From assembly GCA_027487575.1 (NCBI GenBank), contig JAIYDJ010000018.1:1-42625 (forward strand): a stretch of DNA of 42,625 bases, in the 5' to 3' direction. The position numbers were made by a program, and so were the translations under genes. The first letter of the stretch is position 1. Each line of letters starts with the position of its first letter. Origin of the DNA: Rhodobacter sp. GTDB lineage: Bacteria > Pseudomonadota > Alphaproteobacteria > Rhodobacterales > Rhodobacteraceae. The notes under the pieces were generated by a model that saw only the letters and a program-made list of their open reading frames with translations, made no database searches and had not been told where the DNA came from. Below are positions 24,440-32,811 of this stretch, piece by piece.

Positions 24440-25369
24440 TCAGTATTTCTGCGGCACGTAAAGCTCCGGCGGCAAAACCGCACGTTCATAGTCGGGATTG
24501 AACACCCGGTCGGGCAGGATGATCTCGTCATGCGGCACGGGCTCGTACGGCATCAGGCTCAGCAGGTGATCCATCAGGTTGAGCCTTGCCCGCTTCTTGT
24601 CGTTGCCTTCGATGATGTACCAAGGCGCTTCGGGGATCGAGGTGCGCAGCAGCATCTCTTCCTTGGCCTTGGTGTACTGCTCCCACCGCACGCGGGCCTG
24701 CAGGTCCATCGGGGAAAGTTTCCACTGTTTCATCGGGTCGTGGATGCGCATCAGAAACCGCATCTGCTGTTCCTCGTCCGTGATCGAGAACCAGTATTTC
24801 ACCACCTTGATGCCCGACCGCACCAGCATCCGTTCGAATTCCGGCACATCGTTGAAGAACTGCTCGACCTGCGCATCGCTGGCAAAGCCCATCACCCGTT
24901 CGACCCCGGCGCGGTTGTACCAACTGCGGTCGAACAGCACGATTTCGCCGCCTGCGGGCAAATGCGGCACATAGCGCTGAAAGTACCATTGGGTCTTTTC
25001 GCGGTCCGATGGGGCGGGCAGCGCCACGGTGCGCACCACGCGCGGGTTCAACCGCTGAGTCAGCCGTTTTATCGCGCCACCCTTGCCGGCGGAATCGCGG
25101 CCCTCGAACAGGACAACGACCTTTTCCTTGTGGTACTGCACCCAGTCCTGCAACTTGATCAGTTCGGATTGCAGGCGGATCAGCGCGTGGAAATAGGTAT
25201 GCCGGTCGATCGTGTCGGGGTGCTTTTCCTTGTAGATGCGGGCGATCTCGAGCGAAAGCGTCGCGTCTTCGAGATCGAGTTCAAAGTCCTCGTCCAGACT
25301 GTCGGCAAGTTCCGCTTCAAGCCAGTCACGCCCCGGCAGGGCATCGGTCGGGGTCGGGTGGTCGGCCAT
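24440..25369 (-). CDS. ppk2: Polyphosphate kinase 2 (class I)
   Basis: A 309-residue single-domain PPK2. Walker A is GRDSAGKGG (residues 91-98 region), Walker B lies in GEIVLFDRSWYNRAGVERVMGF (seen around residues 132-153), and the lid-type LSPMDLQARVRWEQY follows. The enzyme uses polyphosphate to phosphorylate nucleoside diphosphates (ADP or GDP). The length and presence of one kinase domain fit class I (ADP to ATP). AGGAGA precedes the ATG at 25369; the much longer in-frame ORF to 25759 overlaps the divergent TerC gene and is rejected. Polyphosphate and PHB storage genes in one window fit an organism with fluctuating nutrients. Confidence 0.95.
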   Translation of the reverse strand: MADHPTPTDALPGRDWLEAELADSLDEDFELDLEDATLSLEIARIYKEKHPDTIDRHTYFHALIRLQSELIKLQDWVQYHKEKVVVLFEGRDSAGKGGAIKRLTQRLNPRVVRTVALPAPSDREKTQWYFQRYVPHLPAGGEIVLFDRSWYNRAGVERVMGFASDAQVEQFFNDVPEFERMLVRSGIKVVKYWFSITDEEQQMRFLMRIHDPMKQWKLSPMDLQARVRWEQYTKAKEEMLLRTSIPEAPWYIIEGNDKKRARLNLMDHLLSLMPYEPVPHDEIILPDRVFNPDYERAVLPPELYVPQKY

Positions 25370-25523
25370 CGCGGTCTCCTGATGCAGATGTTGCGCGGGG
25401 TTAGACCACGGGATCATGACAGATTTGTAAGGAGTGCCCGGCCGGGGAAAAACGGATTGAAACCTTCGTCTCGAAGGGCTACGAACCCCAATCGCGAACA
25501 GATGGACTGGAACCCCGGCCTTG

Positions 25524-26219
25524 ATGGAAATCTTTACCCCCGAAGGGTTCACCGCCCTTCTGCAGGTCATCGGCATCGATCTGGTGCTTGCCGGTGACAA
25601 TGCCGTGGTCATCGGCCTTGCCGCCGCGGGCCTGCCCAAGGAACAGCGTAACAAGGCCATCCTGATCGGGATCATCGCGGCCACTGTGCTGCGCATCGGC
25701 TTTGCGCTGATCACCACGACGCTTCTGGGCATCACCGGCCTGCTGCTGGCAGGTGGCATCCTGCTGCTGTGGGTCTGCTGGAAGATGTACCGCGAGCTTC
25801 GCTCGGGTCATGCGCATCAGGACGCCGACGCGATGGAGGCGTTGTCGGATGCCGACCTGAACGCCGATGGCAGCGTGGCCAAGGGCGCGCCGAAAAAGAC
25901 CCTGATGCAGGCGGCGATCCAGATCATCATCGCCGACGTGTCGATGAGCCTTGATAACGTGCTGGCGGTGGCGGGTGCGGCGCATGGCCATCCGACGGTC
26001 CTGATCATCGGGCTGGTGCTGTCGATTGCCCTGATGGGTCTGGCGGCGACGTTTGTGGCCAAATTGCTGTCCAGGCATCGCTGGATCGCATGGGTTGGTC
26101 TGGTGCTGATCTTCTACGTGTCGGTCAAGATGATCTATGATGGCTATCTGGACATCACCGGCACCGACGTGCACGGCACCGGCCACAGCGAAGAACCTGC
26201 GGCGGCGGCGACAAACTAA
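25524..26219 (+). CDS. TerC-family integral membrane protein
   Basis: A 231-residue multi-pass membrane protein of the TerC/Alx/YjbE family. The conserved acidic membrane motifs are LVLAGDNAVVIGL (Asp25) and DVSMSLDNVLAVAG in the second half, which are the likely cation sites; about seven hydrophobic segments are visible. A His-rich loop (SGHAHQDADAM) and a His-containing C-terminus (VHGTGHSEEP) may bind metal. Relatives export manganese or act in membrane insertion. The ATG at 25524 is one codon after an in-frame TTG; no strong ribosome site is seen. I looked for a manganese (yybP-ykoY) riboswitch in the 154-bp upstream gap and recognised none. Confidence 0.92.
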   Translation: MEIFTPEGFTALLQVIGIDLVLAGDNAVVIGLAAAGLPKEQRNKAILIGIIAATVLRIGFALITTTLLGITGLLLAGGILLLWVCWKMYRELRSGHAHQDADAMEALSDADLNADGSVAKGAPKKTLMQAAIQIIIADVSMSLDNVLAVAGAAHGHPTVLIIGLVLSIALMGLAATFVAKLLSRHRWIAWVGLVLIFYVSVKMIYDGYLDITGTDVHGTGHSEEPAAAATN

Positions 26220-26239
26220 CCTGCGGGTTGGCAGACAAC

Positions 26240-26270
26240 AAAAGGGCGCACCGCAGGGTGTGCCCTTTTT
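26240..26270. terminator. Bidirectional terminator between TerC and FAD oxidase genes
   Basis: A 13-bp stem with one G-T pair (26240-26252 with 26257-26269), a 4-base loop, and A- and T-runs at both ends. It separates convergent genes and should stop both transcripts. Confidence 0.92.
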
Positions 26271-26278
26271 CGTTGCCC

Positions 26279-27664
26279 CTATCGCCCTGTCAGCCAGTTG
26301 CCCAGTCGCGCAAGGCGCGAGGGCGGACCCTGCCGCGCATCCTCTTGCCGGTCGGCGGCGTTCAGAAGGGCGTACATCCCCTGCACCCCCAGCCAGCGCA
26401 ACGGCTCCGGCTCCCATGGGCGGACGCGGCGGTTGACCCAGGGCAGGGACGTCAGGTCTGTCGTGCGGCCCAGCGTCAGGTCAGCCAGCGTGCGGCCCGC
26501 AAGGTTCGACGTCGACACGCCCACCCCGACATAACCCCCCGCCCAGCCGATGCGGCTGGACGGGTCCAGCCCGACCGTGGCGCACCAGTCGCGCGGCACG
26601 CCCAGCGTTCCGCACCAGGCATGGTCGATCGCGAAATCGCGGGTAGCGGGGAAATGGCGGTGCAGGATCGCGGTCAGCCTGCGGATCGTCTCCCCGTCCG
26701 GCGCGCCGTCCGCGTCCAATCTGGACCCATACCGATACGGCACCCCGCGCGCCCCGACCGTGATGCGGCCTTCGCGCGTGCGCTGGCAATAGCAGTAGGC
26801 ATTGGCGAAATCGCCGAAAATCTCGTGGCCGTTCCAGCCGATCTCTTGCCAGACCGTCGCGGGCAACGGCTGGGTGGCGATCTGGGCCGAGTTCAGCGGC
26901 AGCCATTCGCGCCGCGATCCGGGCAGGGTGGCGGTGAAGCCTTCGGTGCAGCGCAGGATCGTCCGCGCCCGAACCGTACCGTGCGGTGTTTCCACCACCC
27001 CCGGCGCCATCGCAAGGGCAGCGGTGCGCTCGACAATCCGGGTCCCCTGCGCCTCGACCATCCGGGCCAGACCCTGCACCAGTTTGGCCGGCTGGATGCG
27101 CGCCACGCCCTGCACGATCATCCCGCCCAGCAGATCGGGGACGTTGACGCGGGCGCGGGCGGCGGGGCCGTCGATCTGGTGCACGCGGGTGTCCTCGCCC
27201 CAGTGGCGGCGGTGCGCGACCTCGGCCGTCACGCGTGCCAACTGCGCCGGATTGGTGGCCACCATCAATTCGTCGGTGCGCAGGATGTCGGCGTCGATCC
27301 CGTGCGCGTCGGCCACGGCAAGCACCTCGTCCACCGTGCCGTTCATCGCCTGCACCATCGCGCGCAGGGCGGCTTCGGACGAGGTTTCAAGATAGCGGGC
27401 ATGGTTCCACGCGAACCCGCCGGTCAGCCAGCCGCCGTTGCGTCCCGATGCGCCGAAGCCTGCGAAGTTCTTCTCGACGATCAGGATGTTCAGATCGGGG
27501 GCAAGCTGCCGCAGGTAGTGGGCCGTCCAAAGTCCGGTGAACCCGGCCCCGATGATGCACACATCGACCGTCGCATCGCCCGTCAAGGCCGGGCGCGGAG
27601 CGGGAAAACCGATGTCGGCATACCAGAACGACACGTCACCGATGGCCTTGGGGGTATGCTGCAC
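26279..27664 (-). CDS. FAD-dependent oxidoreductase, second PuuB/OrdL-like amine oxidase
   Basis: A 461-residue DAO-type flavoprotein with the FAD motif GAGFTG at residues 39-44 and the same GASGRNGG motif as the oxidase at 13919, near residue 73. C-terminal conserved regions GWAGGYVGVGVSTSNLAGRTLADL close the FAD domain. It probably oxidises an N-substituted or gamma-glutamylated amine. It starts three bases after a LysR gene on the same strand and so forms a regulator-enzyme pair divergent from glutaryl-CoA dehydrogenase. No GS-like ligase is adjacent, which argues for a different substrate from the first oxidase. Confidence 0.8.
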   Translation of the reverse strand: MQHTPKAIGDVSFWYADIGFPAPRPALTGDATVDVCIIGAGFTGLWTAHYLRQLAPDLNILIVEKNFAGFGASGRNGGWLTGGFAWNHARYLETSSEAALRAMVQAMNGTVDEVLAVADAHGIDADILRTDELMVATNPAQLARVTAEVAHRRHWGEDTRVHQIDGPAARARVNVPDLLGGMIVQGVARIQPAKLVQGLARMVEAQGTRIVERTAALAMAPGVVETPHGTVRARTILRCTEGFTATLPGSRREWLPLNSAQIATQPLPATVWQEIGWNGHEIFGDFANAYCYCQRTREGRITVGARGVPYRYGSRLDADGAPDGETIRRLTAILHRHFPATRDFAIDHAWCGTLGVPRDWCATVGLDPSSRIGWAGGYVGVGVSTSNLAGRTLADLTLGRTTDLTSLPWVNRRVRPWEPEPLRWLGVQGMYALLNAADRQEDARQGPPSRLARLGNWLTGR

Positions 27665-27667
27665 GGC

Positions 27668-28558
27668 TCAGGCTCCTGCGACGGGGTCCCGCTGCGCCGC
27701 GACCCACGACCTGAACGAGGTCAGGGCAGGGCGCGGCGGGCGGTGTTCCGGCCACACAAGATAATAGCTGCCAAGGGCGCGCAAGGGGGGACCGAAGGCG
27801 GGCACCAGCCGCCCTGCGGCCAGGTCAGCGCCGATCAGGAACATCGGCAGCAGCGCCAGCCCCAGACCGTGGATGGCCGCCTGCGCCATCGTCGCGAACT
27901 GGTCGAACTGCATTGCGGGCGGCTTCACGCCCGGCATTCCCTGCGCCGCAAACCACCGGCCCCAGTCGCCGGTGCGGCTTTCCAGTTGCAGAAGGGGCCG
28001 GGTCAGCAGATCGGCGGCGGTGCCGGCTTGAACGAAGCCCGGCGCGGCGACGGCCAAAATCTCTTCCTCCATCAGCAGCAGATGATGCGCGCCCGGCCAG
28101 TCGGCGCGGCCATAGTGGATCGCGGCATCGAAGCGTTCTGTGGCAAAGTCGAAGGGGCGCAGGCGGGTGGACAGGTTGACCGTCACCTCAGGATGCCTGG
28201 CTGCAAAGTCGGCAAGCCGGGGGGCCAACCAGTGCACCCCGAAGGCGGGCAGGATCGCAAGGTTCAGCGCCCCGCCCGCCGGGTTGGCCCGCAGCGCCAC
28301 CGATGCCTCGGCCAGCGCGTGCAGGCTGGCGCGCACGGTGCGGACATAGTCCTGCGCCGCCGGCGTCAGATGCAGCCGCTGCCTTTCGCGGATCAGCAAC
28401 TGCACGCCCAACTGCGCCTCCAGTACCTGCAACTGACGGCTGACCGCGCCTTGCGTCAGGTTCAGCTCTGCCGCCGCCGCAGAGGCTGTCTGCAACCGCC
28501 CGACGGCCTCCAGCGCCATCAGGGATGCCAGCGACGGAAGATAGCGGCGGGGCAGCAT
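27668..28558 (-). CDS. LysR-family regulator (GcvA-like), likely controls gcdH
   Basis: A 296-residue LysR protein of the GcvA-like branch: it begins with LPRRYLPSLASLMALEAVGR, the helix-turn-helix runs through SAAAAELNLTQGAVSRQLQVLE (residues about 25-46), and the effector domain follows. It is divergent from the glutaryl-CoA dehydrogenase gene across a 92-bp gap with a palindrome overlapping its own start region. This is the classic LysR layout, so it probably activates gcdH in response to a lysine or glutarate catabolite. The downstream FAD oxidase three bases away may be in its regulon. Confidence 0.9.
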   Translation of the reverse strand: MLPRRYLPSLASLMALEAVGRLQTASAAAAELNLTQGAVSRQLQVLEAQLGVQLLIRERQRLHLTPAAQDYVRTVRASLHALAEASVALRANPAGGALNLAILPAFGVHWLAPRLADFAARHPEVTVNLSTRLRPFDFATERFDAAIHYGRADWPGAHHLLLMEEEILAVAAPGFVQAGTAADLLTRPLLQLESRTGDWGRWFAAQGMPGVKPPAMQFDQFATMAQAAIHGLGLALLPMFLIGADLAAGRLVPAFGPPLRALGSYYLVWPEHRPPRPALTSFRSWVAAQRDPVAGA

Positions 28559-28559
28559 T

Positions 28560-28574
28560 ATGAGTTTTCCTCAT
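28560..28574. promoter_or_regulatory. Palindrome in the lysR-gcdH divergent gap
   Basis: ATGAG and CTCAT are inverted around TTTTC, directly before the LysR start codon. The 15-bp interrupted dyad fits the general size of a LysR box (T-N11-A type) and is a likely autoregulatory or activation site for the divergent pair. Confidence 0.5.
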
Positions 28575-28650
28575 GACAGGACGATGCATCTTCGGTATCG
28601 CCGGTGATCGGCATATGCAATATCTTTGGTCAAAGCGATGGAGGTTCCCG

Positions 28651-29871
28651 ATGCTCGACCAACCGTATCTGAAGGCCAAGGACGCCCCCGATCTGGGGCG
28701 GTTCGACTGGCAGGACCCGTTCCGGATGGAAGACCAACTGACCGAAGAAGAGCGGATGCTGCGTGATGCCGCCCGCACTTACGCGCAGGACCGGCTGCAG
28801 CCCCGGGTCATCGCGGCGTACCGCGACGAATCCTTTGATCCGGCGATCTTTTCCGAGATGGGGCAGATGGGATTGCTGGGCCTGACCATCCCCGAGGCCT
28901 ATGGCGGGCTCGGCGCGTCCTATGTGGCATACGGGCTGGTCGCGCGGGAAGTCGAGCGGGTGGATTCGGGCTATCGCAGCATGATGTCGGTGCAGTCGAG
29001 CCTCGTGATGTATCCGATCTATGCCTACGGCTCCGAGGCCCAGCGGCAGAAGTTCCTGCCGAAACTGGCCAGTGGTGAATGGATCGGCTGTTTCGGCCTG
29101 ACCGAACCGGACGCAGGGTCTGACCCGGCCGGAATGAAGACCGTCGCGCGCAGGACGGCGACGGGATACGTGCTGAACGGGTCCAAGATGTGGATTTCCA
29201 ACGCCCCCTTCGCCGATGTCTTCGTCGTCTGGGCCAAGTCCGAGGCGCATGGCGGCAAGATTCGCGGCTTTGTTCTGGAAAAGGGGATGGCGGGGCTGTC
29301 GGCACCCAAGATCGGTGGCAAGCTGTCGCTGCGGGCCTCGGTTACCGGCGAGATCGTGATGCAGGACGTTGCCGTGGGCGAGGACGCCTTGCTGCCCTTC
29401 GTCGAGGGGCTGAAGGGTCCGTTCGGCTGCCTCAACCGGGCGCGCTATGGCATTTCCTGGGGAGTGATGGGGGCGGCCGAGTTCTGCCTGCACGCCGCGC
29501 GGCAGTACGGTCTGGACCGGCGGCAATTCGGCAAGCCTTTGGCGCAGACCCAGCTTTACCAGTTGAAGCTGGCGAACATGATGTCGGAAATCGCACTGGG
29601 CCTGCAGGCATCGCTGCGGGTCGGGCGGCTGATGGACGAGGCGAATGCCGCACCCGAGATGATCTCGATCATCAAGCGCAACAATTGCGGCAAGGCGCTG
29701 GATGCGGCCCGGATGGCGCGCGACATGCACGGCGGCAACGGTATTCAGGAAGATTACCAGATCATGCGGCACATGGTGAACCTGGAGACGGTGAACACCT
29801 ATGAAGGCACGCATGACGTGCATGCGCTGATCCTCGGGCGGGCGGTGACGGGGTTGCAGGCGTTCTTCTGA
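28651..29871 (+). CDS. gcdH: Glutaryl-CoA dehydrogenase
   Basis: A 406-residue acyl-CoA dehydrogenase with the glutaryl-CoA-specific pattern. Signatures: [33 protein letters not shown], the [18 protein letters not shown] region, and the catalytic-base segment [16 protein letters not shown] with Glu385. It oxidatively decarboxylates glutaryl-CoA to crotonyl-CoA in lysine and tryptophan breakdown and passes electrons to ETF. GGAGG lies nine bases before the ATG at 28651, which matches the family N-terminus; the longer ORF extension is rejected. It stands alone on the plus strand and faces ilvN, with a repeat element between. Confidence 0.96.
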   Translation: MLDQPYLKAKDAPDLGRFDWQDPFRMEDQLTEEERMLRDAARTYAQDRLQPRVIAAYRDESFDPAIFSEMGQMGLLGLTIPEAYGGLGASYVAYGLVAREVERVDSGYRSMMSVQSSLVMYPIYAYGSEAQRQKFLPKLASGEWIGCFGLTEPDAGSDPAGMKTVARRTATGYVLNGSKMWISNAPFADVFVVWAKSEAHGGKIRGFVLEKGMAGLSAPKIGGKLSLRASVTGEIVMQDVAVGEDALLPFVEGLKGPFGCLNRARYGISWGVMGAAEFCLHAARQYGLDRRQFGKPLAQTQLYQLKLANMMSEIALGLQASLRVGRLMDEANAAPEMISIIKRNNCGKALDAARMARDMHGGNGIQEDYQIMRHMVNLETVNTYEGTHDVHALILGRAVTGLQAFF

Positions 29872-29894
29872 ACGTAGTTCTGGCTTGACCCGCC

Positions 29895-29965
29895 GGGGGT
29901 TTCACACCCCCCAGTCCATTGTTTTCTTGAACCAATGGCGAAACCCATGGACTACCCCGTGGGAT
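29895..29965 (+). repeat. 71-bp repeat element, left copy of inverted pair around ilvN
   Basis: The inverted counterpart of 30579-30649: 69 of 71 bases match. The element has internal dyads: GGGTTTC with GAAACCC, AGTCCAT with ATGGACT, and CCATTG with CAATGG. In this copy the two differing bases fall in the central loop region (G-to-T and T-to-C relative to the right copy). It lies between the convergent gcdH and ilvN genes, where it can act as a terminator. Confidence 0.93.
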
Positions 29966-29986
29966 ATTTAGGGACAGAAAATGAAG

Positions 29987-30547
29987 TCAGACGCCGCGGG
30001 ACAGGGCCGCAACCCCGGTCCGCGCCATCTCCAGCAAGCCCAGGGGCCGCATCAGATCGGCGAAGGCGTCGATCTTTTCCGGTGTGCCGGTCATCTCGAA
30101 CACGAAGGAGCCGAGTGTAGAGTCGACCACATTGGCGCGAAAGATCTCGGCCAGTTGCAGCGCCTCGATCCGCGCCTCGCCCTTGCCTGACACCTTGAAC
30201 AAGGCCAGTTCGCGCTGCACGGCGGGGCCGTCGGTCGTCAGGTCATGCACCTCGTGCACCGGCACCATGCGCGCCAGTTGCGCCTTGATCTGTTCGATCA
30301 CCTGCGGCGTGCCGGTGGTGACGACGGTGATCCGGCTGAGGTGGCTGGCGTGGTCGGTCTCGGCCACGGTGAGGCTGTCGATGTTGTAGCCGCGCCCCGA
30401 GAAGAGCCCGATCACCCGCGCCAGAACGCCGCTTTCGTTGTCGACCACGACCGCCAGCGTATGCGTCTCGATCACCACCGCATTGGGGTCGCGAAGGTCA
30501 TAGGCCGAATGGCTGCTGGAGCCTTTTTTGATATTGAGCGGCGACAT
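29987..30547 (-). CDS. ilvN: Acetolactate synthase small (regulatory) subunit
   Basis: A 186-residue regulatory subunit of acetohydroxyacid synthase. An N-terminal ACT domain occupies residues 29-105 (THTLAVVVDNESGVLARVIGLF, then SGRGYNIDSLTVAETD), and a C-terminal ALS_ss domain follows. It confers valine feedback inhibition on the large subunit. AAGGAAG precedes the ATG at 30547. It is 113 bp downstream of ilvB in the same operon; that gap contains one copy of a 71-bp repeat whose inverted mate lies just past the ilvN stop, so the gene is precisely boxed by inverted repeats. Confidence 0.97.
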   Translation of the reverse strand: MSPLNIKKGSSSHSAYDLRDPNAVVIETHTLAVVVDNESGVLARVIGLFSGRGYNIDSLTVAETDHASHLSRITVVTTGTPQVIEQIKAQLARMVPVHEVHDLTTDGPAVQRELALFKVSGKGEARIEALQLAEIFRANVVDSTLGSFVFEMTGTPEKIDAFADLMRPLGLLEMARTGVAALSRGV

Positions 30548-30578
30548 GGCCTGCTTCCTTCATCATCTGTTCAAAGAC

Positions 30579-30649
30579 ATCCCACGGGGTAGTCCATGGG
30601 TTTCGCCATTGGTTCAAAAAACCAATGGACTGGGGGGTGTGAAACCCCC
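30579..30649 (-). repeat. 71-bp repeat element, right copy of inverted pair around ilvN
   Basis: Complement of the left copy with two differences. Here the central hairpin is perfect (CCATTGGTT with AACCAATGG). It sits in the ilvB-ilvN intergenic region, 31 bp before the ilvN start and 11 bp past the ilvB stop, so it lies within the operon transcript. Confidence 0.93.
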
Positions 30650-30660
30650 GCTGCGACCGA

Positions 30661-32415
30661 TCACACCAGAACCGCCCCCTTGGCGCCAATCACGCCCTGC
30701 GTGTCCGCGTCGCCCAGCAGCATCTCGTTGTGCGGCTTGCCCGACGGGATCATCGGGAAGCAGTTCTCGTGCTTTTCCACCAGGCAGTCGAAGATCACCG
30801 GGCCGTCATAGGCCAGCATGTCGCGGATCGCGTCGTCGAGGTCTGCCGGGTCCTTGCACTGGATGCCCTTGCAGCCAAAGGCATCGGCCAACTTCACGAA
30901 GTCGGGCAGCGATTCCGACCAGCTTTGCGAATACCGCTCGCCGTGCAGCAGTTCCTGCCACTGGCGCACCATCCCGAGGCGTTCATTGTTCAGGATGAAC
31001 TGCTTGACGGGCGTGCGGAACTGCATGGCGGTGCCCATTTCCTGCATGTTCATCAGCCAGGACGCGTCGCCCGCCACGTTGATGACCAGCGCATCCGGAT
31101 GCGCCACCTGCACGCCGATCGAGGCGGGCAGGCCGTAGCCCATCGTGCCCAGACCGCCCGAGGTCATCCAGCGGTTCGGGCCTTCGAAGCCCAGGAACTG
31201 CGCCGCCCACATCTGGTGCTGGCCCACTTCGGTGGTGATGTAGCGGTCCATCCCCTTGGTCAGCGCCTCGAGCCGTTCCAGCGCGTATTGCGGTTTGATG
31301 ATCTTGTCCGAATTCTTGTAGGTCAGGCATTTCACGGACCGCCATTCGGCGATCCGGCCCCACCACTGTGTCAACCCGGCCTTGTTCGTCTTGCGGCCCC
31401 GTGCGCGCCAAAGCTTCAGCGCCTCTTCCAGCACATGGGTCACATCGCCGATGATCGGCACATCGGTGCGGATCACCTTGTTGATCGACGAGGGGTCGAT
31501 GTCGACGTGGATCTTCTTCGACCCGGGTGAGAAGTCCTTGATCCGCCCGGTGATCCGGTCGTCGAACCGCGCGCCGATGTTGATCATCAAGTCGCAGCCG
31601 TGCATCGCAAGGTTGGCCTCGTACAGGCCATGCATCCCCAGCATGCCCAACCAGTTCTTGCCCGATGCCGGATAGCAGCCCAGACCCATTAGGGTCGAGG
31701 TGATCGGGAAATCGGTTTCGGCCACGAATTCGCGCAGCAGTTGGCTTGCCTTCGGACCGGAGTTGATGACGCCGCCGCCGGTGTAGAAGACCGGGCGTTC
31801 GGCGGTTTCCATCAGCTCGACCATCCGCAGGATCTGCTCGGGGTCGCCCTGCACGCGGGGCTGGTAATGCGCGGTGCGTGTCTTTTCCATCGGTGTGTAG
31901 GTGCCGGTGGCGAACTGCACGTCCTTCGGGATGTCGACCAGAACCGGACCGGGGCGGCCCGACCGCGACACGTGGAAGGCCTGATGAATGACTTCCGACA
32001 GCTTCTCGGTATCCTTCACCAGCCAGTTGTGTTTCGTGCAGGGCCGGGTGATGCCGACGGTGTCAGCCTCCTGAAACCCGTCGGTGCCGATCATGAAGGT
32101 CGGAACCTGACCCGAGATCACCAGAATCGGGATCGAGTCCATCAGGGCGTCGACCAGCCCGGTCACGGCGTTGGTCGCGCCCGGACCGGACGTCACCAGC
32201 GCCACGCCGACCTTGCCGGTGGACCGCGCATAGCCTTCGGCCATGTGCACGGCACCTTGTTCGTGCCGCACGAGGATGTGCCGGATGTCGTTCTGCTGAA
32301 AGATCTCGTCATAGATCGGCAGAACGGCTCCGCCGGGATAGCCGAACACCACTTCGACGCCCTGATCCTTCAGGGCTTGCACCACCATTGCGGCACCGGT
32401 CATCTGACGTGTCAT
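30661..32415 (-). CDS. ilvB: Acetolactate synthase large (catalytic) subunit
   Basis: A 584-residue thiamine-diphosphate enzyme that condenses pyruvate with pyruvate or 2-ketobutyrate, the first common step of branched-chain amino acid synthesis. The ThDP-activating Glu lies in RHEQGAVHMAEGYARSTG, the central domain carries FAD-site residues (GLGCYPASG), and the ThDP/Mg motif GDASWLMNMQEMGTA with NNERLGMVRQWQ is in the C-terminal domain. The start at 32415 (MTRQMTGA) has GAAGGAAA upstream; the ORF extends ten codons further but through the attenuator. It is preceded by a leader peptide and a terminator and followed by ilvN. Confidence 0.97.
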   Translation of the reverse strand: MTRQMTGAAMVVQALKDQGVEVVFGYPGGAVLPIYDEIFQQNDIRHILVRHEQGAVHMAEGYARSTGKVGVALVTSGPGATNAVTGLVDALMDSIPILVISGQVPTFMIGTDGFQEADTVGITRPCTKHNWLVKDTEKLSEVIHQAFHVSRSGRPGPVLVDIPKDVQFATGTYTPMEKTRTAHYQPRVQGDPEQILRMVELMETAERPVFYTGGGVINSGPKASQLLREFVAETDFPITSTLMGLGCYPASGKNWLGMLGMHGLYEANLAMHGCDLMINIGARFDDRITGRIKDFSPGSKKIHVDIDPSSINKVIRTDVPIIGDVTHVLEEALKLWRARGRKTNKAGLTQWWGRIAEWRSVKCLTYKNSDKIIKPQYALERLEALTKGMDRYITTEVGQHQMWAAQFLGFEGPNRWMTSGGLGTMGYGLPASIGVQVAHPDALVINVAGDASWLMNMQEMGTAMQFRTPVKQFILNNERLGMVRQWQELLHGERYSQSWSESLPDFVKLADAFGCKGIQCKDPADLDDAIRDMLAYDGPVIFDCLVEKHENCFPMIPSGKPHNEMLLGDADTQGVIGAKGAVLV

Positions 32416-32443
32416 CGCGTTTCCTTCGTCTGAAGCAGTCAAC

Positions 32444-32472
32444 AAAAAGCCCCCGCAGAACTCTGGGGGGGC
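32444..32472 (-). terminator. Attenuator terminator of the ilvBN leader
   Basis: On the minus strand GCCCCC pairs with GGGGGC, extended past one mismatch by a short CAG/CTG stem, and is followed by TTTTT. It lies between the leader peptide stop and ilvB. An alternative pairing of 32506-32515 with 32468-32479 would use its 5' arm and prevent it from forming. Confidence 0.85.
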
Positions 32473-32498
32473 GCATGGGAACCTGAATGGTCAAACCG

Positions 32499-32546
32499 TT
32501 ACCGGCCCATGCCCCTTAGTCCTACGATTACGAGAAGCCCGGTCAT
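32499..32546 (-). CDS. ilvBN leader peptide
   Basis: A 15-codon ORF, MTGLLVIVGLRGMGR then TAA, with Leu-Leu-Val-Ile-Val and a further Leu: six branched-chain residues in fifteen. GGAGG is five bases before this ATG (an in-frame ATG lies four codons upstream). It is followed by mutually exclusive hairpins and then ilvB, the classic arrangement for ribosome-mediated transcription attenuation by leucine, valine and isoleucine supply. Too short for ordinary gene finding, but the composition and position make it convincing. Confidence 0.9.
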   Translation of the reverse strand: MTGLLVIVGLRGMGR

Positions 32547-32572
32547 CGCCGCCTCCATACCTTGCGCAGGGG

Positions 32573-32601
32573 ACACTAGGGATTGCGGCCGGGGGCGTCA
32601 A
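32573..32601 (-). promoter_or_regulatory. ilvBN promoter
   Basis: TTGACG (-35, 32596-32601) and TAGTGT (-10, 32573-32578) with a 17-base spacer, 26 bases before the leader peptide start. A close sigma-70 match found by eye. Confidence 0.72.
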
Positions 32602-32811
32602 CCGGAAAAAGAAGTCAAAAATGTCCGCCATGGGCATAAAATTGAACATTTCTTTCTTCTCGGGCGGTTTTGACGCAAGATTCGGGAATTGCGCGTGGGC
32701 GCACAGGGTGTGCGGGGCTGGGCGCACGCGCGCAACTGGTCATGTGACGGCAAACTCCCTATTTTCCGCCCGTTCGCCGGCCGCGCCGGTTCCGACATCG
32801 GAGACAGCAAG

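Noticed and set aside
25370..25523. Possible manganese (yybP-ykoY) riboswitch before the TerC gene
   Set aside because: The family context invites it, but I could not find the conserved loop sequences.
23029..26219. A tellurite-resistance (ter) island made of the TerB-like and TerC genes
   Set aside because: The genes are on opposite strands, 2 kb apart, separated by rlmJ and ppk2, with no TerA/D/E/Z genes; both are common stand-alone chromosomal families.
26228..28576. A 782-codon plus-strand open frame over the FAD oxidase and LysR genes
   Set aside because: Antisense to two convincing genes, compositionally biased translation, and it runs through a terminator.
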